Shown in pieces: positions 1 through 7,864 of a stretch of 22,517 bases of DNA (its first letter is position 1; each line of letters begins with the position of its first letter). The translations under genes and the position numbers were made by a program. Source of the stretch: Balneolales bacterium (GTDB taxonomy: Bacteria; Bacteroidota; Rhodothermia; Balneolales; Natronogracilivirgulaceae); the NCBI GenBank assembly GCA_007131625.1, contig SLQC01000139.1, positions 1 to 22,517 of the forward strand, read 5' to 3'. Below the pieces are notes generated by a model. It was not told the DNA's origin. It made no database searches and was given only the letters and a program-made list of their open reading frames with translations.

Positions 1-197
1 CCTATATTTATGTAAAATGACACGTCAGACTTTTCGGAGTGGACTCAAGTCATAGATCATAAATTGATCCATCAAGATTACGGCATCCGGGGAAATGTTA
101 TCGGTGAATATCCTGCGAACACAAAACCGGAAATTATTTTCTAGCGATACAATTAGTACCTTTTACATAGAACAAGTGAACAACAGGGAATATCGAA

Positions 198-2300
198 ATG
201 ATGGTATATATCAAGCCGTTATTCATTATACTCAATCTTGTTATTTGGTTTTCTCTCGCCGCAATATCCGGTGTTTCGGCACAAGAGGCTTCCGAGTGGC
301 AGCGGTATCCAGATGCCGAATTCAACCAAAGTGCACCGCCTTCGATTGAATGGAACAAGTACATCGATGAAGAGACCGGTTATGAAGTCTGGCAGATCTC
401 GTCAAATGATGCGGGCACCTGGGCAGCCCACTATGAAAGCCAGGCTTTCACTCCGGATGATCGCTTTCTGATTTTCAGTTCCGAATTAGCGGGTAATTGG
501 CAGCTCTATCGTGCGGATCTTTCCAGTGGCGAAGTTATTCAACTCACCGATCTTGATGACAGCGTCTGTTCGAGTTGTTACAGCGTACATCCCGACGGAG
601 AGGAGGCCTATTTCAGTTTCGGAGGTACTCTTGGCCGTGTGAATATCTACACAGGCGAGATTTATGGTATGAAATATGACGTACCTGTCCGTTTTCACCG
701 GACTTTCTCCAATTCAGAAGACGGGGTTTATACGGTTTTGAGCAGCTCCGGTGACGGGCAATCGACATTTTTTCTGATTTCTCTTCCTGACGGTAAAATA
801 GAAGCTTCATTGCCATGGCCCATTGGGTCAACCATTTCGTACGGACTCCAATGGGATGGTTCCGCCAGCCATCCAATGATCAATCCGGTTTATCCCCATC
901 TGGTAACTTTCAGGCTGAACTCCACATTCAGGTTGGAAAGCGGGATCGGTGATCGACAGAATAATATGTCGTTTCCATTGCCAATGCGCGTTCGAACCTG
1001 GATCTGGGATGCCCGTACAGGTGAAATCAGACCGTTTTTACCTGTTCCCTACCACTATCGTGGAGTCCATATGAGCTGGGGTGGATCAGGTGAACACTAC
1101 TATTATTTTCGGAAAGCACAACCGGGTTGGACTCCCAACAGTATCGCATCCATGAATCTGGACGGCAAAGACTGGCAAATTCATCACCATGACCATTCTC
1201 TTCGGCTGGGACATGGTGCAACGTCCAAAGATGAAAAATGGTTTATTTCCGACGGGCAGGATCACGGCCGAAATCCGCTCCGGTTGATTAATCTGGAGAC
1301 GGGCAAATGGGAAGACCTGACTTGGCCGAACGCTTCTATCTCGCCTGGCCACTCTGAACAGGCCCATGTTCATCCATCCTTTAGTTCCAGTGGAAATTTT
1401 GTAACCTACACATCCGACCGTACCGGGTCACCAGAAGCGTATGTTGTTCCCATTCCTGAAGAGCTGAAAGAGCGCCTTAGCCACCACGATCACGATCCGA
1501 GAAAACCCCGGACCGACGCTTCCGTTCCCGAACCTGTGGTTACCGGATATGGCGAAGGACTTTTTCAGATAGGTGAATTACTCTATTGGGATGATTTTGA
1601 GAACCTGAATGACTGGGTTTTTCAAATTCAGGAAACGGACGATGTATCAGAGCCACGGATCGACACCCGCGACGGGTTCCTGGATGTACTTATGCCTAAT
1701 CGGGGAGCGACCATATGGAACCGTCACAAGTTTAGCGGGCCCATAACAATTATTTACAACGTAATCGCTCCTACAACCTTCGATCACATTGACGGCATAG
1801 TGCCTCGTGACATCAACAGTTTCTGGCATGCTTCAGATCCGGTAGTGCCCTGGGACGTGCTTGATGAACGATACTATACAGGTGCTTTTCCGTCCTATCA
1901 CAAGCAGAAAGGGTACTACGCCAGCACCGGTGGAAGAGATAATACCACAACGCGTTTCCGGCATTATCCACGCATGGCCGAAGGAGAGGACGTGGAGCAT
2001 ATCGCGCTGAATGACCGGGACGGTCTTGAAGGGTATTTGATCGATCCGGGTACATCTCACACTATTCAACTTGTCGCCTATAACGATGTAATTCAGTATA
2101 TCGTGGATGGAAAGGTCTTTTATGAAATCCGGGAAGGAGATACCGTAACCATCCTTACAGAAAATGGAGAAGAGACCGAAGCGGTGTATACACGCGATCG
2201 TTTTCCTGTTTATTCAGAAGGCTGGTTCGGTTTCCGTATGGTGAGTACTCATCATATCTTTTCCCATGTTCGAGTCTACCAATTGCAACAAGCAGACTGA
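198..2300 (+). CDS. Secreted oligogalacturonate-lyase-like beta-propeller protein with C-terminal DUF6250-like domain
   Basis: Predicted exported protein of 700 aa that probably binds or cleaves uronic-acid oligosaccharides. The N-terminus has a hydrophobic signal segment (about residues 5-28) ending in SGVSA before QEAS, a likely signal peptidase I site. Residues about 50-460 contain repeated propeller blades (AFTPDDRFLIFSSE, ATSKDEKWFISDG, HPSFSSSGNFVTYTSD). They follow the pattern of PL22 oligogalacturonate lyase, including H225 (SHPMINP), H291 (HMSW), H339 (GHGA) and a Q388-A-H390-V-H392 cluster that matches the family's metal-binding Gln/His set. Residues about 475-695 form a separate domain with DINSFWHASDP and GGRDNTTTRFRHYP, which I recognise as DUF6250-like; its function is unknown to me. 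The start is supported by AGGGA at 185-189. The gene converges with the sulfatase at 2385. Lyase activity is inference from motif spacing, and a non-catalytic sugar-binding role is possible. Confidence 0.8.
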   Translation: MMVYIKPLFIILNLVIWFSLAAISGVSAQEASEWQRYPDAEFNQSAPPSIEWNKYIDEETGYEVWQISSNDAGTWAAHYESQAFTPDDRFLIFSSELAGNWQLYRADLSSGEVIQLTDLDDSVCSSCYSVHPDGEEAYFSFGGTLGRVNIYTGEIYGMKYDVPVRFHRTFSNSEDGVYTVLSSSGDGQSTFFLISLPDGKIEASLPWPIGSTISYGLQWDGSASHPMINPVYPHLVTFRLNSTFRLESGIGDRQNNMSFPLPMRVRTWIWDARTGEIRPFLPVPYHYRGVHMSWGGSGEHYYYFRKAQPGWTPNSIASMNLDGKDWQIHHHDHSLRLGHGATSKDEKWFISDGQDHGRNPLRLINLETGKWEDLTWPNASISPGHSEQAHVHPSFSSSGNFVTYTSDRTGSPEAYVVPIPEELKERLSHHDHDPRKPRTDASVPEPVVTGYGEGLFQIGELLYWDDFENLNDWVFQIQETDDVSEPRIDTRDGFLDVLMPNRGATIWNRHKFSGPITIIYNVIAPTTFDHIDGIVPRDINSFWHASDPVVPWDVLDERYYTGAFPSYHKQKGYYASTGGRDNTTTRFRHYPRMAEGEDVEHIALNDRDGLEGYLIDPGTSHTIQLVAYNDVIQYIVDGKVFYEIREGDTVTILTENGEETEAVYTRDRFPVYSEGWFGFRMVSTHHIFSHVRVYQLQQAD

Positions 2301-2384
2301 CGGCCAACGGGCTGAACCCGGAGAAGGCCATATCTGATAACATGACATTCTCCAGAGTTCGTCCACAAGGAAATTTTATCCCAT
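2301..2384. other. Short convergent intergenic region with weak hairpin
   Basis: This spacer separates two converging genes. It contains CGGG (2308-2311) and CCCG (2317-2320) around a 5-nt loop, bracketed by GGCC at 2302-2305 and 2326-2329. It could act as a weak bidirectional transcription stop, but no T-run follows the stem on either strand. Confidence 0.2.
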
Positions 2385-3899
2385 TCAAGGATTTGCTTGA
2401 GCGGGCTGATCTGACGGATAGTGCTCATTTTCGGTCCGCGCGGTTTGAAACAGATCTTCGGCGCGGGCTACGATATCCGGATGCTGGCCGGACAAATCAT
2501 TAGTCTCACCAATATCCTCGGAAAGATCATATAGCTCAATGGATTCACCAACGTTTGTTCGCACCGCTTTCCAATATCCCATACGTACTGCCTGGGCAAA
2601 AACACCTTCATGAAATTCCCAATACAAGTATTCATGATCCTGCTGAGGCTGGTTGAGCAATGCGTTTACCATGGAGATGCCATCGGTGGATTGCGGTGCG
2701 TCGGTTCGGGCCAGTTCGGCAGCCGTAGGCATAAAGTCCCACATCGTCCACACCTGATCACTGACTTCGCCCGCGGGTACGGTTCCGGGCATCCAGACAA
2801 TCATAGGCACACGAATACCGCCTTCATATAAATCTCGCTTGAGACCTCTTAATGGGCCGCTACTGTTGAAATATTCCGGATCAAAGCCCCCTTCGGAATG
2901 AGGGCCGTTGTCACTGGTAAAAAATACCAGTGTATTTTCAGCTATCCCCAGTTCATGCAGGAGGTCAAGAAGCCGGCCGATATCCCGGTCCATACGTGTC
3001 ACCATCGCTGCATATGTGGCAAGCGGTTTTTCTGTTCCGATATATCTGGGGTGGGCGTCAACGGGAAAAGGAATTTCATCAAAAATGCTATTACCATCTT
3101 CATCAAGATATTCTTCCAATGAATCATCCGGTACCGTCAATTCTGCATGAGGAATCTGCAGTGCCAGGTATAAGAAAAATGGACCCTCCCGATTGGTCTT
3201 GACAAACCATTCGGCTTCCTGCATATCCAGATCGTGCGAATACTGAGCCTGTTTCCTCTGAGGACCTTTTTCGGGTTCAAGCGGATACTCCTTCCACTCA
3301 GGAAATACATCCAGGACGTCTCTGTTACCGGTGAGAATCACACGATTTTGATTGCGCCAGACCCATTCCGGATAAAAAGTGTGTGCACGGCGCTGATTCA
3401 TAAATCCCCAAAAATAGTCAAACCCCTTTAAATTCGGTTCACCCGTTGTGCCCGGTTCCCCAAGGCCCCATTTACCGACCAATCCGTTTGTATATCCGGC
3501 TTGTTGCAATACCTCGGCAACGGTGGTATCCCCGGGTTCAAGCGGCACGCGGTCATTGGTAATACTGCTGAAATTACTCCGAATCGGAGTATGCCCGGTA
3601 TGCTGACCCGTCATGAGACTACTGCGGGTCGGTGCGCAGATGGTATGGCCGGCATAAAACTGGGTAAATCTCAGACCTTCTTCCGCCATCTGGTCCAACC
3701 GCGGAGTTCGAATTTGTTGCTGCCCGTATGAACCAAGATCGCCATAGCCAAGATCATCGGCCATAATCCAGATGATGTTGGGAGGTTTGTCGGATTGAGC
3801 AAAAGGACTATTGTTGTGTGTATCATTATCTGCTGCTCCACAACCGCTTAAGATAACACACTTAAAAAGTGAAAAAGCCAAACTGTTGATTACCTTCAT
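2385..3899 (-). CDS. Lipoprotein sulfatase (arylsulfatase family S1, formylglycine type)
   Basis: Hydrolyses sulfate esters, most likely on a polysaccharide outside the cytoplasm. With the start at 3899 the protein is 504 aa and begins with a lipoprotein signal ending in ILSGC (C20), so it should be lipid-anchored. An upstream in-frame ATG at 3983 would put 28 residues before this signal, so I reject it. Family motifs are clear: NIIWIMADDLGYGDLGSYG with metal ligands D48/D49, then C88-A-P-T-R with SSLMTG, where C88 is the residue converted to formylglycine, and later FFTSDNGPHSEGG for the distal metal site. Length is normal for S1 sulfatases. It is divergent from the GH28 gene and converges with the propeller gene, which suggests a joint role on a sulfated uronide. 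A maturase (anSME or FGE) must be encoded elsewhere. The exact sulfate substrate cannot be read from the sequence. Confidence 0.93.
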   Translation of the reverse strand: MKVINSLAFSLFKCVILSGCGAADNDTHNNSPFAQSDKPPNIIWIMADDLGYGDLGSYGQQQIRTPRLDQMAEEGLRFTQFYAGHTICAPTRSSLMTGQHTGHTPIRSNFSSITNDRVPLEPGDTTVAEVLQQAGYTNGLVGKWGLGEPGTTGEPNLKGFDYFWGFMNQRRAHTFYPEWVWRNQNRVILTGNRDVLDVFPEWKEYPLEPEKGPQRKQAQYSHDLDMQEAEWFVKTNREGPFFLYLALQIPHAELTVPDDSLEEYLDEDGNSIFDEIPFPVDAHPRYIGTEKPLATYAAMVTRMDRDIGRLLDLLHELGIAENTLVFFTSDNGPHSEGGFDPEYFNSSGPLRGLKRDLYEGGIRVPMIVWMPGTVPAGEVSDQVWTMWDFMPTAAELARTDAPQSTDGISMVNALLNQPQQDHEYLYWEFHEGVFAQAVRMGYWKAVRTNVGESIELYDLSEDIGETNDLSGQHPDIVARAEDLFQTARTENEHYPSDQPAQANP

Positions 3900-4183
3900 G
3901 ATTACATTAATGTTATGAAAATTACAAAGTAAAGTTGTATGACAGATATTCTGAATATAACAAAAGTTAAAGATACCATTCATTCGATAACAAGATCATC
4001 CATCATGTACAAGTGAATGAGTAACCAAAGGGATGGTTCCCCACACAGAGCAGCGTCCCTTTGCATCCAACTCGTACAAGTACATAAGACACCGGCCGGA
4101 CTAACTAAAGCTACAATGTTTATGAACGCTTCACTTCCCCGGAACCGGCAAATCAGTTTTTATCTTGATTTGAGGTTTATTAC

Positions 4184-4204
4184 ATTGATTGTTTAATAAT
4201 CAAT
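4184..4204. promoter_or_regulatory. Inverted repeat, candidate operator of the GH28 gene
   Basis: Perfect 7-bp arms ATTGATT (4184-4190) and AATCAAT (4198-4204) are separated by GTTTAAT. The right arm overlaps a 10-bp palindrome ATCAATTGAT (4199-4208). It lies immediately before the octamer array and 64 bp upstream of the GH28 start. The operator role is inference; AT-rich sequence produces such repeats easily. Confidence 0.35.
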
Positions 4205-4205
4205 T

Positions 4206-4252
4206 GATCTGATGATCTGATGATCTGATGATCTGATGATCTGATGATCTGA
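4206..4252. repeat. Octanucleotide tandem array (GATCTGAT), 5.9 copies
   Basis: Five perfect copies of GATCTGAT start at 4206, 4214, 4222, 4230 and 4238, followed by a 7-base partial copy at 4246-4252. The array ends 15 bp before the GH28 ATG. Each unit contains GATC, giving six such sites at exact 8-bp spacing. Short perfect arrays of this kind can change copy number by slippage and alter promoter or leader spacing. Confidence 0.97.
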
Positions 4253-4267
4253 AAATCATTATTTGTT

Positions 4268-5629
4268 ATGTCAAACCATAATTCTTTTTCCCTTTCTTTT
4301 TTATTTCTTAATTGTACTTTTATTGTTTTTGCATGTTCTCCGGCAAGCGTGGAATCAGGGGAAGATCCCTGGGGTGGCATGGAGCAGATTCTGGAGATAC
4401 TTGAAACCCCACAATTTCCTGACCGTGATTACCTGGTTACCTATTACGGAGCCATCGGTGACGGGCAAACGGATGCTCGTCCGGCTATCATGGAGGCCAT
4501 TCAGGATGCCAATAAGGATGGAGGCGGTCGGGTTGTATTACCTGAAGGCACCTGGTATAGCGAGGGACCTGTCCATTTGAAAAGCAACGTCAATTTACAC
4601 GTTTCCGAGGGTGCCGTCCTTCGTTTCAGTGAAGATGCCAGGCATTACCTGCCTCAGGTGCTTACCCGCTGGGAAGGCACCGAAGCCTTTAACTTTTCAC
4701 CATTGATCTATGCGTATCAAGCAACCAATGTGGCCCTTACAGGAAAGGGTACTATTGATGGAAACAGCGAACATGGATTTGGGACCTGGCGGGACAACCA
4801 GGGTGACGCTCAAAATAGATTACGTGAAATGGGTGCTGCCGGCGTACCTGTTCATGAACGTGTATTCGGTATGGACGACTATCTGCGACCCAGCATGATA
4901 CAGTTTTTCGGATGCAACCGGATTCTTGTAGAGGACGTAACCGTCAATGACTCCCCGATGTGGGTGATACATATCATTTATGGTGAACATGTTACGGTCC
5001 GGGGCGTTACCGTTGAAAGCTATCGCCTGAACAATGATGGTGTCTCCATTGATTCCTCTGTAATGGTCCTGATAAAGAACAACAGTTTTCACACCGGAGA
5101 CGACAGTATTGTGATTAAAGCCGGCCGGGACCAGGATGCCTGGCGGGTTGGCAGGCCCAGTGAAAATATTGTCGTTCGCAATAATTATATGGAAGGACAC
5201 AATGCCCTGGCCGTCGGAAGTGAGATGTCAGGTGGTGTGCGAAACATTTATATGGAAAACAACCGGCTTGGGGAGGTTTTGTCGGCTATATACTTTAAAT
5301 CAAATCTTGACCGGGGTGGTTCTATTGAAAACCTGAGGGTACGTAATATTGAAGTGGAGCAGGCAAATACCCTGTTGCGCTTCAGGACAGATTATCATGG
5401 TTACCGGGGCGAGCACCATCCGCCACTCTACAGGGATTTTTTAATTGAAGATGTGACAGCCTTAAAAGTGCAGAGGGCTATCCAGGCTACCGGTGTTGAA
5501 GATTCCCCAATTCTTGATGTGCATGTCAGAAATATGACCGTTGAAGAAGCCGAAGTAGATATAGACACCGCTTATGTCCGGAATTTCGTTTTGGAAAACG
5601 TTTCGGTCAACGGACGAATTCTTGAATGA
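4268..5629 (+). CDS. GH28-family glycosidase (polygalacturonase-like), lipoprotein
   Basis: Probably hydrolyses galacturonosidic bonds in pectin-like glycans. The 453-aa protein starts with a hydrophobic leader ending VFAC (C23), a plausible lipobox, so it is likely membrane-anchored. A pectate-lyase-like N-terminal edge (VTYYGAIGDGQTDARPAI, about residues 57-74) leads into a right-handed beta-helix. GH28 signature regions are N255-N-D257-G258, G277-D278-D279 and G310-H311-N312, which carry the expected catalytic Asp residues and His; the usual GHG is GHN here. The late RIK motif is reduced to IYFKSNLDRGG, keeping Lys but not Arg. Many Bacteroidota GH28 enzymes show similar variations, so the exact linkage is uncertain. 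It sits downstream of the octamer array and is divergent from the sulfatase. Confidence 0.92.
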   Translation: MSNHNSFSLSFLFLNCTFIVFACSPASVESGEDPWGGMEQILEILETPQFPDRDYLVTYYGAIGDGQTDARPAIMEAIQDANKDGGGRVVLPEGTWYSEGPVHLKSNVNLHVSEGAVLRFSEDARHYLPQVLTRWEGTEAFNFSPLIYAYQATNVALTGKGTIDGNSEHGFGTWRDNQGDAQNRLREMGAAGVPVHERVFGMDDYLRPSMIQFFGCNRILVEDVTVNDSPMWVIHIIYGEHVTVRGVTVESYRLNNDGVSIDSSVMVLIKNNSFHTGDDSIVIKAGRDQDAWRVGRPSENIVVRNNYMEGHNALAVGSEMSGGVRNIYMENNRLGEVLSAIYFKSNLDRGGSIENLRVRNIEVEQANTLLRFRTDYHGYRGEHHPPLYRDFLIEDVTALKVQRAIQATGVEDSPILDVHVRNMTVEEAEVDIDTAYVRNFVLENVSVNGRILE

Positions 5630-5705
5630 TTCAGAATTTTTAAATTGACTTCTTTTACGTACAAGCTGTGTTCACGTTTTCAGTTTCCTGCCTTTTCTGG
5701 GCTTC

Positions 5706-5966
5706 ATGTTGCTGTTTAAGACGTCATTTCCAGCGGAGCAAATACTCGCAAATCCTCCTATGGAAAATCAGGATACGCAACGTACAGAAGCGGATGAGGA
5801 GCGCTTGCAAGCCGTCATTTGGAATGAGTTGTTATCTGACGCTGCCGGGAGAGGAAGGATATTCATCAATTATATTACCATTGTACTCAATCAAATTGAC
5901 ATATCAGCCAGTCGGTTGGAAACGATATTGGTATCACATACAAAAACAAGCCCATCAAGTTGCTAA
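5706..5966 (+). CDS. Small hypothetical protein or gene remnant
   Basis: An 86-aa open frame with no family I recognise. The part from M19 (ATG at 5760) has protein-like composition, with an acidic stretch QRTEADEERLQAVIWNELL followed by a hydrophobic helix-like segment. The same frame stays open upstream to a TGA at 5646-5648 and there encodes a hydrophobic run (VFSFLPFLGFMLLF) resembling a signal anchor, but no ATG, GTG or TTG starts it. This suggests a truncated or decayed exported protein. A spurious ORF is equally possible. It lies between the GH28 gene and tRNA-Phe, with no visible ribosome binding site. Confidence 0.25.
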   Translation: MLLFKTSFPAEQILANPPMENQDTQRTEADEERLQAVIWNELLSDAAGRGRIFINYITIVLNQIDISASRLETILVSHTKTSPSSC

Positions 5967-5994
5967 TTCATAACGACCTAATGAGCTTGTACTG

Positions 5995-6067
5995 TGGGAC
6001 CGGGCGGAATTGAACCGCCGACACATGGATTTTCAGTCCATTGCTCTACCAACTGAGCTACAGTCCC
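5995..6067 (-). tRNA. tRNA-Phe (GAA)
   Basis: The minus strand folds as a complete 73-nt cloverleaf. The acceptor stem is GGGACTG (6067-6061) paired with CGGTCCC, including one G-U pair, with discriminator A at 5995. The D arm is GCTC..GAGC, the anticodon stem is ATGGA/TCCAT with loop CTGAAAA (anticodon GAA), and the T arm is GGCGG/CCGCC with TTCAATT. The 3' CCA is not encoded, since the next bases read CAG, so it must be added by a nucleotidyltransferase. It lies 36 bp downstream of recJ on the same strand. Confidence 0.98.
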
Positions 6068-6103
6068 GCTGATCTTCAAGAGAAAATAAATATACACTCT
6101 TTT

Positions 6104-7864
6104 TTATTTCAAAGAAACCGATGTACTCACTTTTTCCGGAAGTTCTACCCTTTTCCCGTCGATATGAATATCTTTCAGTCGCAGCTGAAGATGAGTCCGG
6201 TTGTTCCAGGTGTTTTCTTCCAGAGCGTAGGCAATGTCCACCGGTGCCGAACCGGCATCTTGCAACGGCTTCATAAACTTCTGCATATTAAACCCGATCG
6301 CTTCAATTGGCGGAGTGCCGTTTTGTGATATCCACATTTTTAAATGCCCCTGTCCGACAATAATCGGCCGGCTCCGGATGGTCACATCCCGACTCACGAA
6401 TATTGGCTTGACATTGTTCGGTCCAAAAGGCTCAAACTGTTTGAGCAGTTTCCAGAAACGTGGGGTGATTTCAGAAAACGGTAGTTCGGCATCAATCGAC
6501 AACTCAGGTTTAAAATCCTGCTCCGAAAGCATATCACCGGTAATTTGCTGAAACCGTTTGATGAAATTATCAAGTTGATCTTCGGCGATAGTTAATCCCG
6601 CTGCATACTTGTGTCCGCCAAATTGAACCAGCAGATCCTCGCATTTTTTTAAAGCATCATAGATGTTAAATCCATGGATGCTCCGGGCGGATCCTTTGAT
6701 CTGGCCGTCCACAGTACTCAGCATTATGGTCGGCCGGCAATACAAGTCGACCAACCGGGATGCAACAATTCCGATCACACCCAGATGCCACTTTGAGTTG
6801 TGCAGAACCAGGCAGGAATAGTCCTCTATGTTGCCCTGATCGCCAAGCTGTTTCACCGCATTCTCCATGGTTCGTGTATCGGTGTCCCGGCGCTCAAAAT
6901 TGATCTTTTCGAGGCGTGATGCATATTTTTCAGCTTCCCCGCTGTCTCCGGAGATGAGCAGTGATACCGCAACGGCGGCATCCCCCATCCGGCCGGCTGC
7001 ATTGATTCGGGGTCCAAGTGAAAAAACGATATGGGACGTGGTGATTTCAGCATCCCGCAACTGAATGCGATCCATCAGAGCCTTGATGCCGGGACGCGGA
7101 AACGAGTTGATCAGTTTTAACCCCTCACGCATCAAAATCCGGTTTTCATCAATAATAGGGACAATATCTGATGCTATGGATATGGCAACCAGATCGAGAT
7201 AGGGATGTGCGACTTCAGGCTGCAGGCCCAACTTCACCAGCGTCGCCTGAACTAATTTGAATCCGACACCCGCTCCCGACAACCCCTTGAACGGATAGGG
7301 ACAATCCGGCTGTTTGGGATCGAGCACTGCAACCGCATCCGGTATGACTTCCCCGGCATTGTGGTGGTCGCAAATGATCAGATCAATCCCGCAACTTCGG
7401 GCATATTCTGTTTCTTCGACCGCCGTGATACCGCAGTCCACAGAAACGATAAGTGTCGACTTGATATCCCGGGCATAGTCGATCCCGTCCTTGCCGATCC
7501 CGTACCCTTCCTTGAACCTGTGGGGAATATAGAATTGCACATCCACCCCGAAATTTTTCAGAAAGGTATGGATGACAGCCGTCGCTGTAGTGCCATCGAC
7601 ATCATAGTCGCCGTAAACGATAACCTTCTCACCGGATCTAATCGCAGTGGCCAGTCGATCAGAACCGGCTTCCATTCCTTTCATTAGGAATGGGTCGTGT
7701 ACATTAGTCAGTGATGGTCGGAAAAAAAGTCGGGCATCGTTAAATGTGTTTATTCCTCGGATCGTGAGAAGCCATGCGATAGACTCGGGAATGCCAAGTC
7801 CCTTCTGAAGTCTGGGTACAGCATCCTCATGTTCCGGCTGGATGTAATTCCATCGGAATGACAT
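6104..7864 (-). CDS. recJ: Single-stranded-DNA-specific exonuclease RecJ
   Basis: 5'-3' exonuclease acting on single-stranded DNA in recombination, mismatch and base-excision repair in the cytoplasm. The 586-aa length matches the family. The DHH phosphoesterase core shows D86-Y-D88-V-D90-G, VDCG (142-145) and D166-H-H168, the Mn-binding set. A DHHA1 domain follows with FGGHKYAAGLTI, and a C-terminal OB-like region completes the protein. The ATG at 7864 begins the conserved N-terminus (RWNYIQPE). A near -7 element TATATTTA lies between the recJ stop and the tRNA and may serve the tRNA. Confidence 0.97.
   Translation of the reverse strand: MSFRWNYIQPEHEDAVPRLQKGLGIPESIAWLLTIRGINTFNDARLFFRPSLTNVHDPFLMKGMEAGSDRLATAIRSGEKVIVYGDYDVDGTTATAVIHTFLKNFGVDVQFYIPHRFKEGYGIGKDGIDYARDIKSTLIVSVDCGITAVEETEYARSCGIDLIICDHHNAGEVIPDAVAVLDPKQPDCPYPFKGLSGAGVGFKLVQATLVKLGLQPEVAHPYLDLVAISIASDIVPIIDENRILMREGLKLINSFPRPGIKALMDRIQLRDAEITTSHIVFSLGPRINAAGRMGDAAVAVSLLISGDSGEAEKYASRLEKINFERRDTDTRTMENAVKQLGDQGNIEDYSCLVLHNSKWHLGVIGIVASRLVDLYCRPTIMLSTVDGQIKGSARSIHGFNIYDALKKCEDLLVQFGGHKYAAGLTIAEDQLDNFIKRFQQITGDMLSEQDFKPELSIDAELPFSEITPRFWKLLKQFEPFGPNNVKPIFVSRDVTIRSRPIIVGQGHLKMWISQNGTPPIEAIGFNMQKFMKPLQDAGSAPVDIAYALEENTWNNRTHLQLRLKDIHIDGKRVELPEKVSTSVSLK

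Larger units (their letters stand above)
3900..4267. other. Divergent intergenic region between sulfatase and GH28 genes
   Basis: AT-rich 368-bp region with no convincing gene. It contains an inverted repeat CAAAGGGA/TCCCTTTG (4026-4033 and 4056-4063), a direct repeat GTACAAGT at 4007-4014 and 4074-4081, an inverted repeat at 4184-4204 and the octamer array at 4206-4252. On the minus strand TTACTTTG (3932 to 3925) is one mismatch from the Bacteroidota -7 element TAnnTTTG and lies 26-33 bp upstream of the sulfatase start. Confidence 0.7.

Noticed and set aside
95..349. Open frame at the left edge overlapping the propeller gene
   Set aside because: The overlapping frame encodes a signal peptide and propeller domain; no reading frame in bases 1-197 continues a recognisable upstream gene.
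4206..4252. Octamer array considered as a CRISPR-like array
   Set aside because: Units are 8 bp, contiguous and without spacers, so it is a simple tandem repeat.
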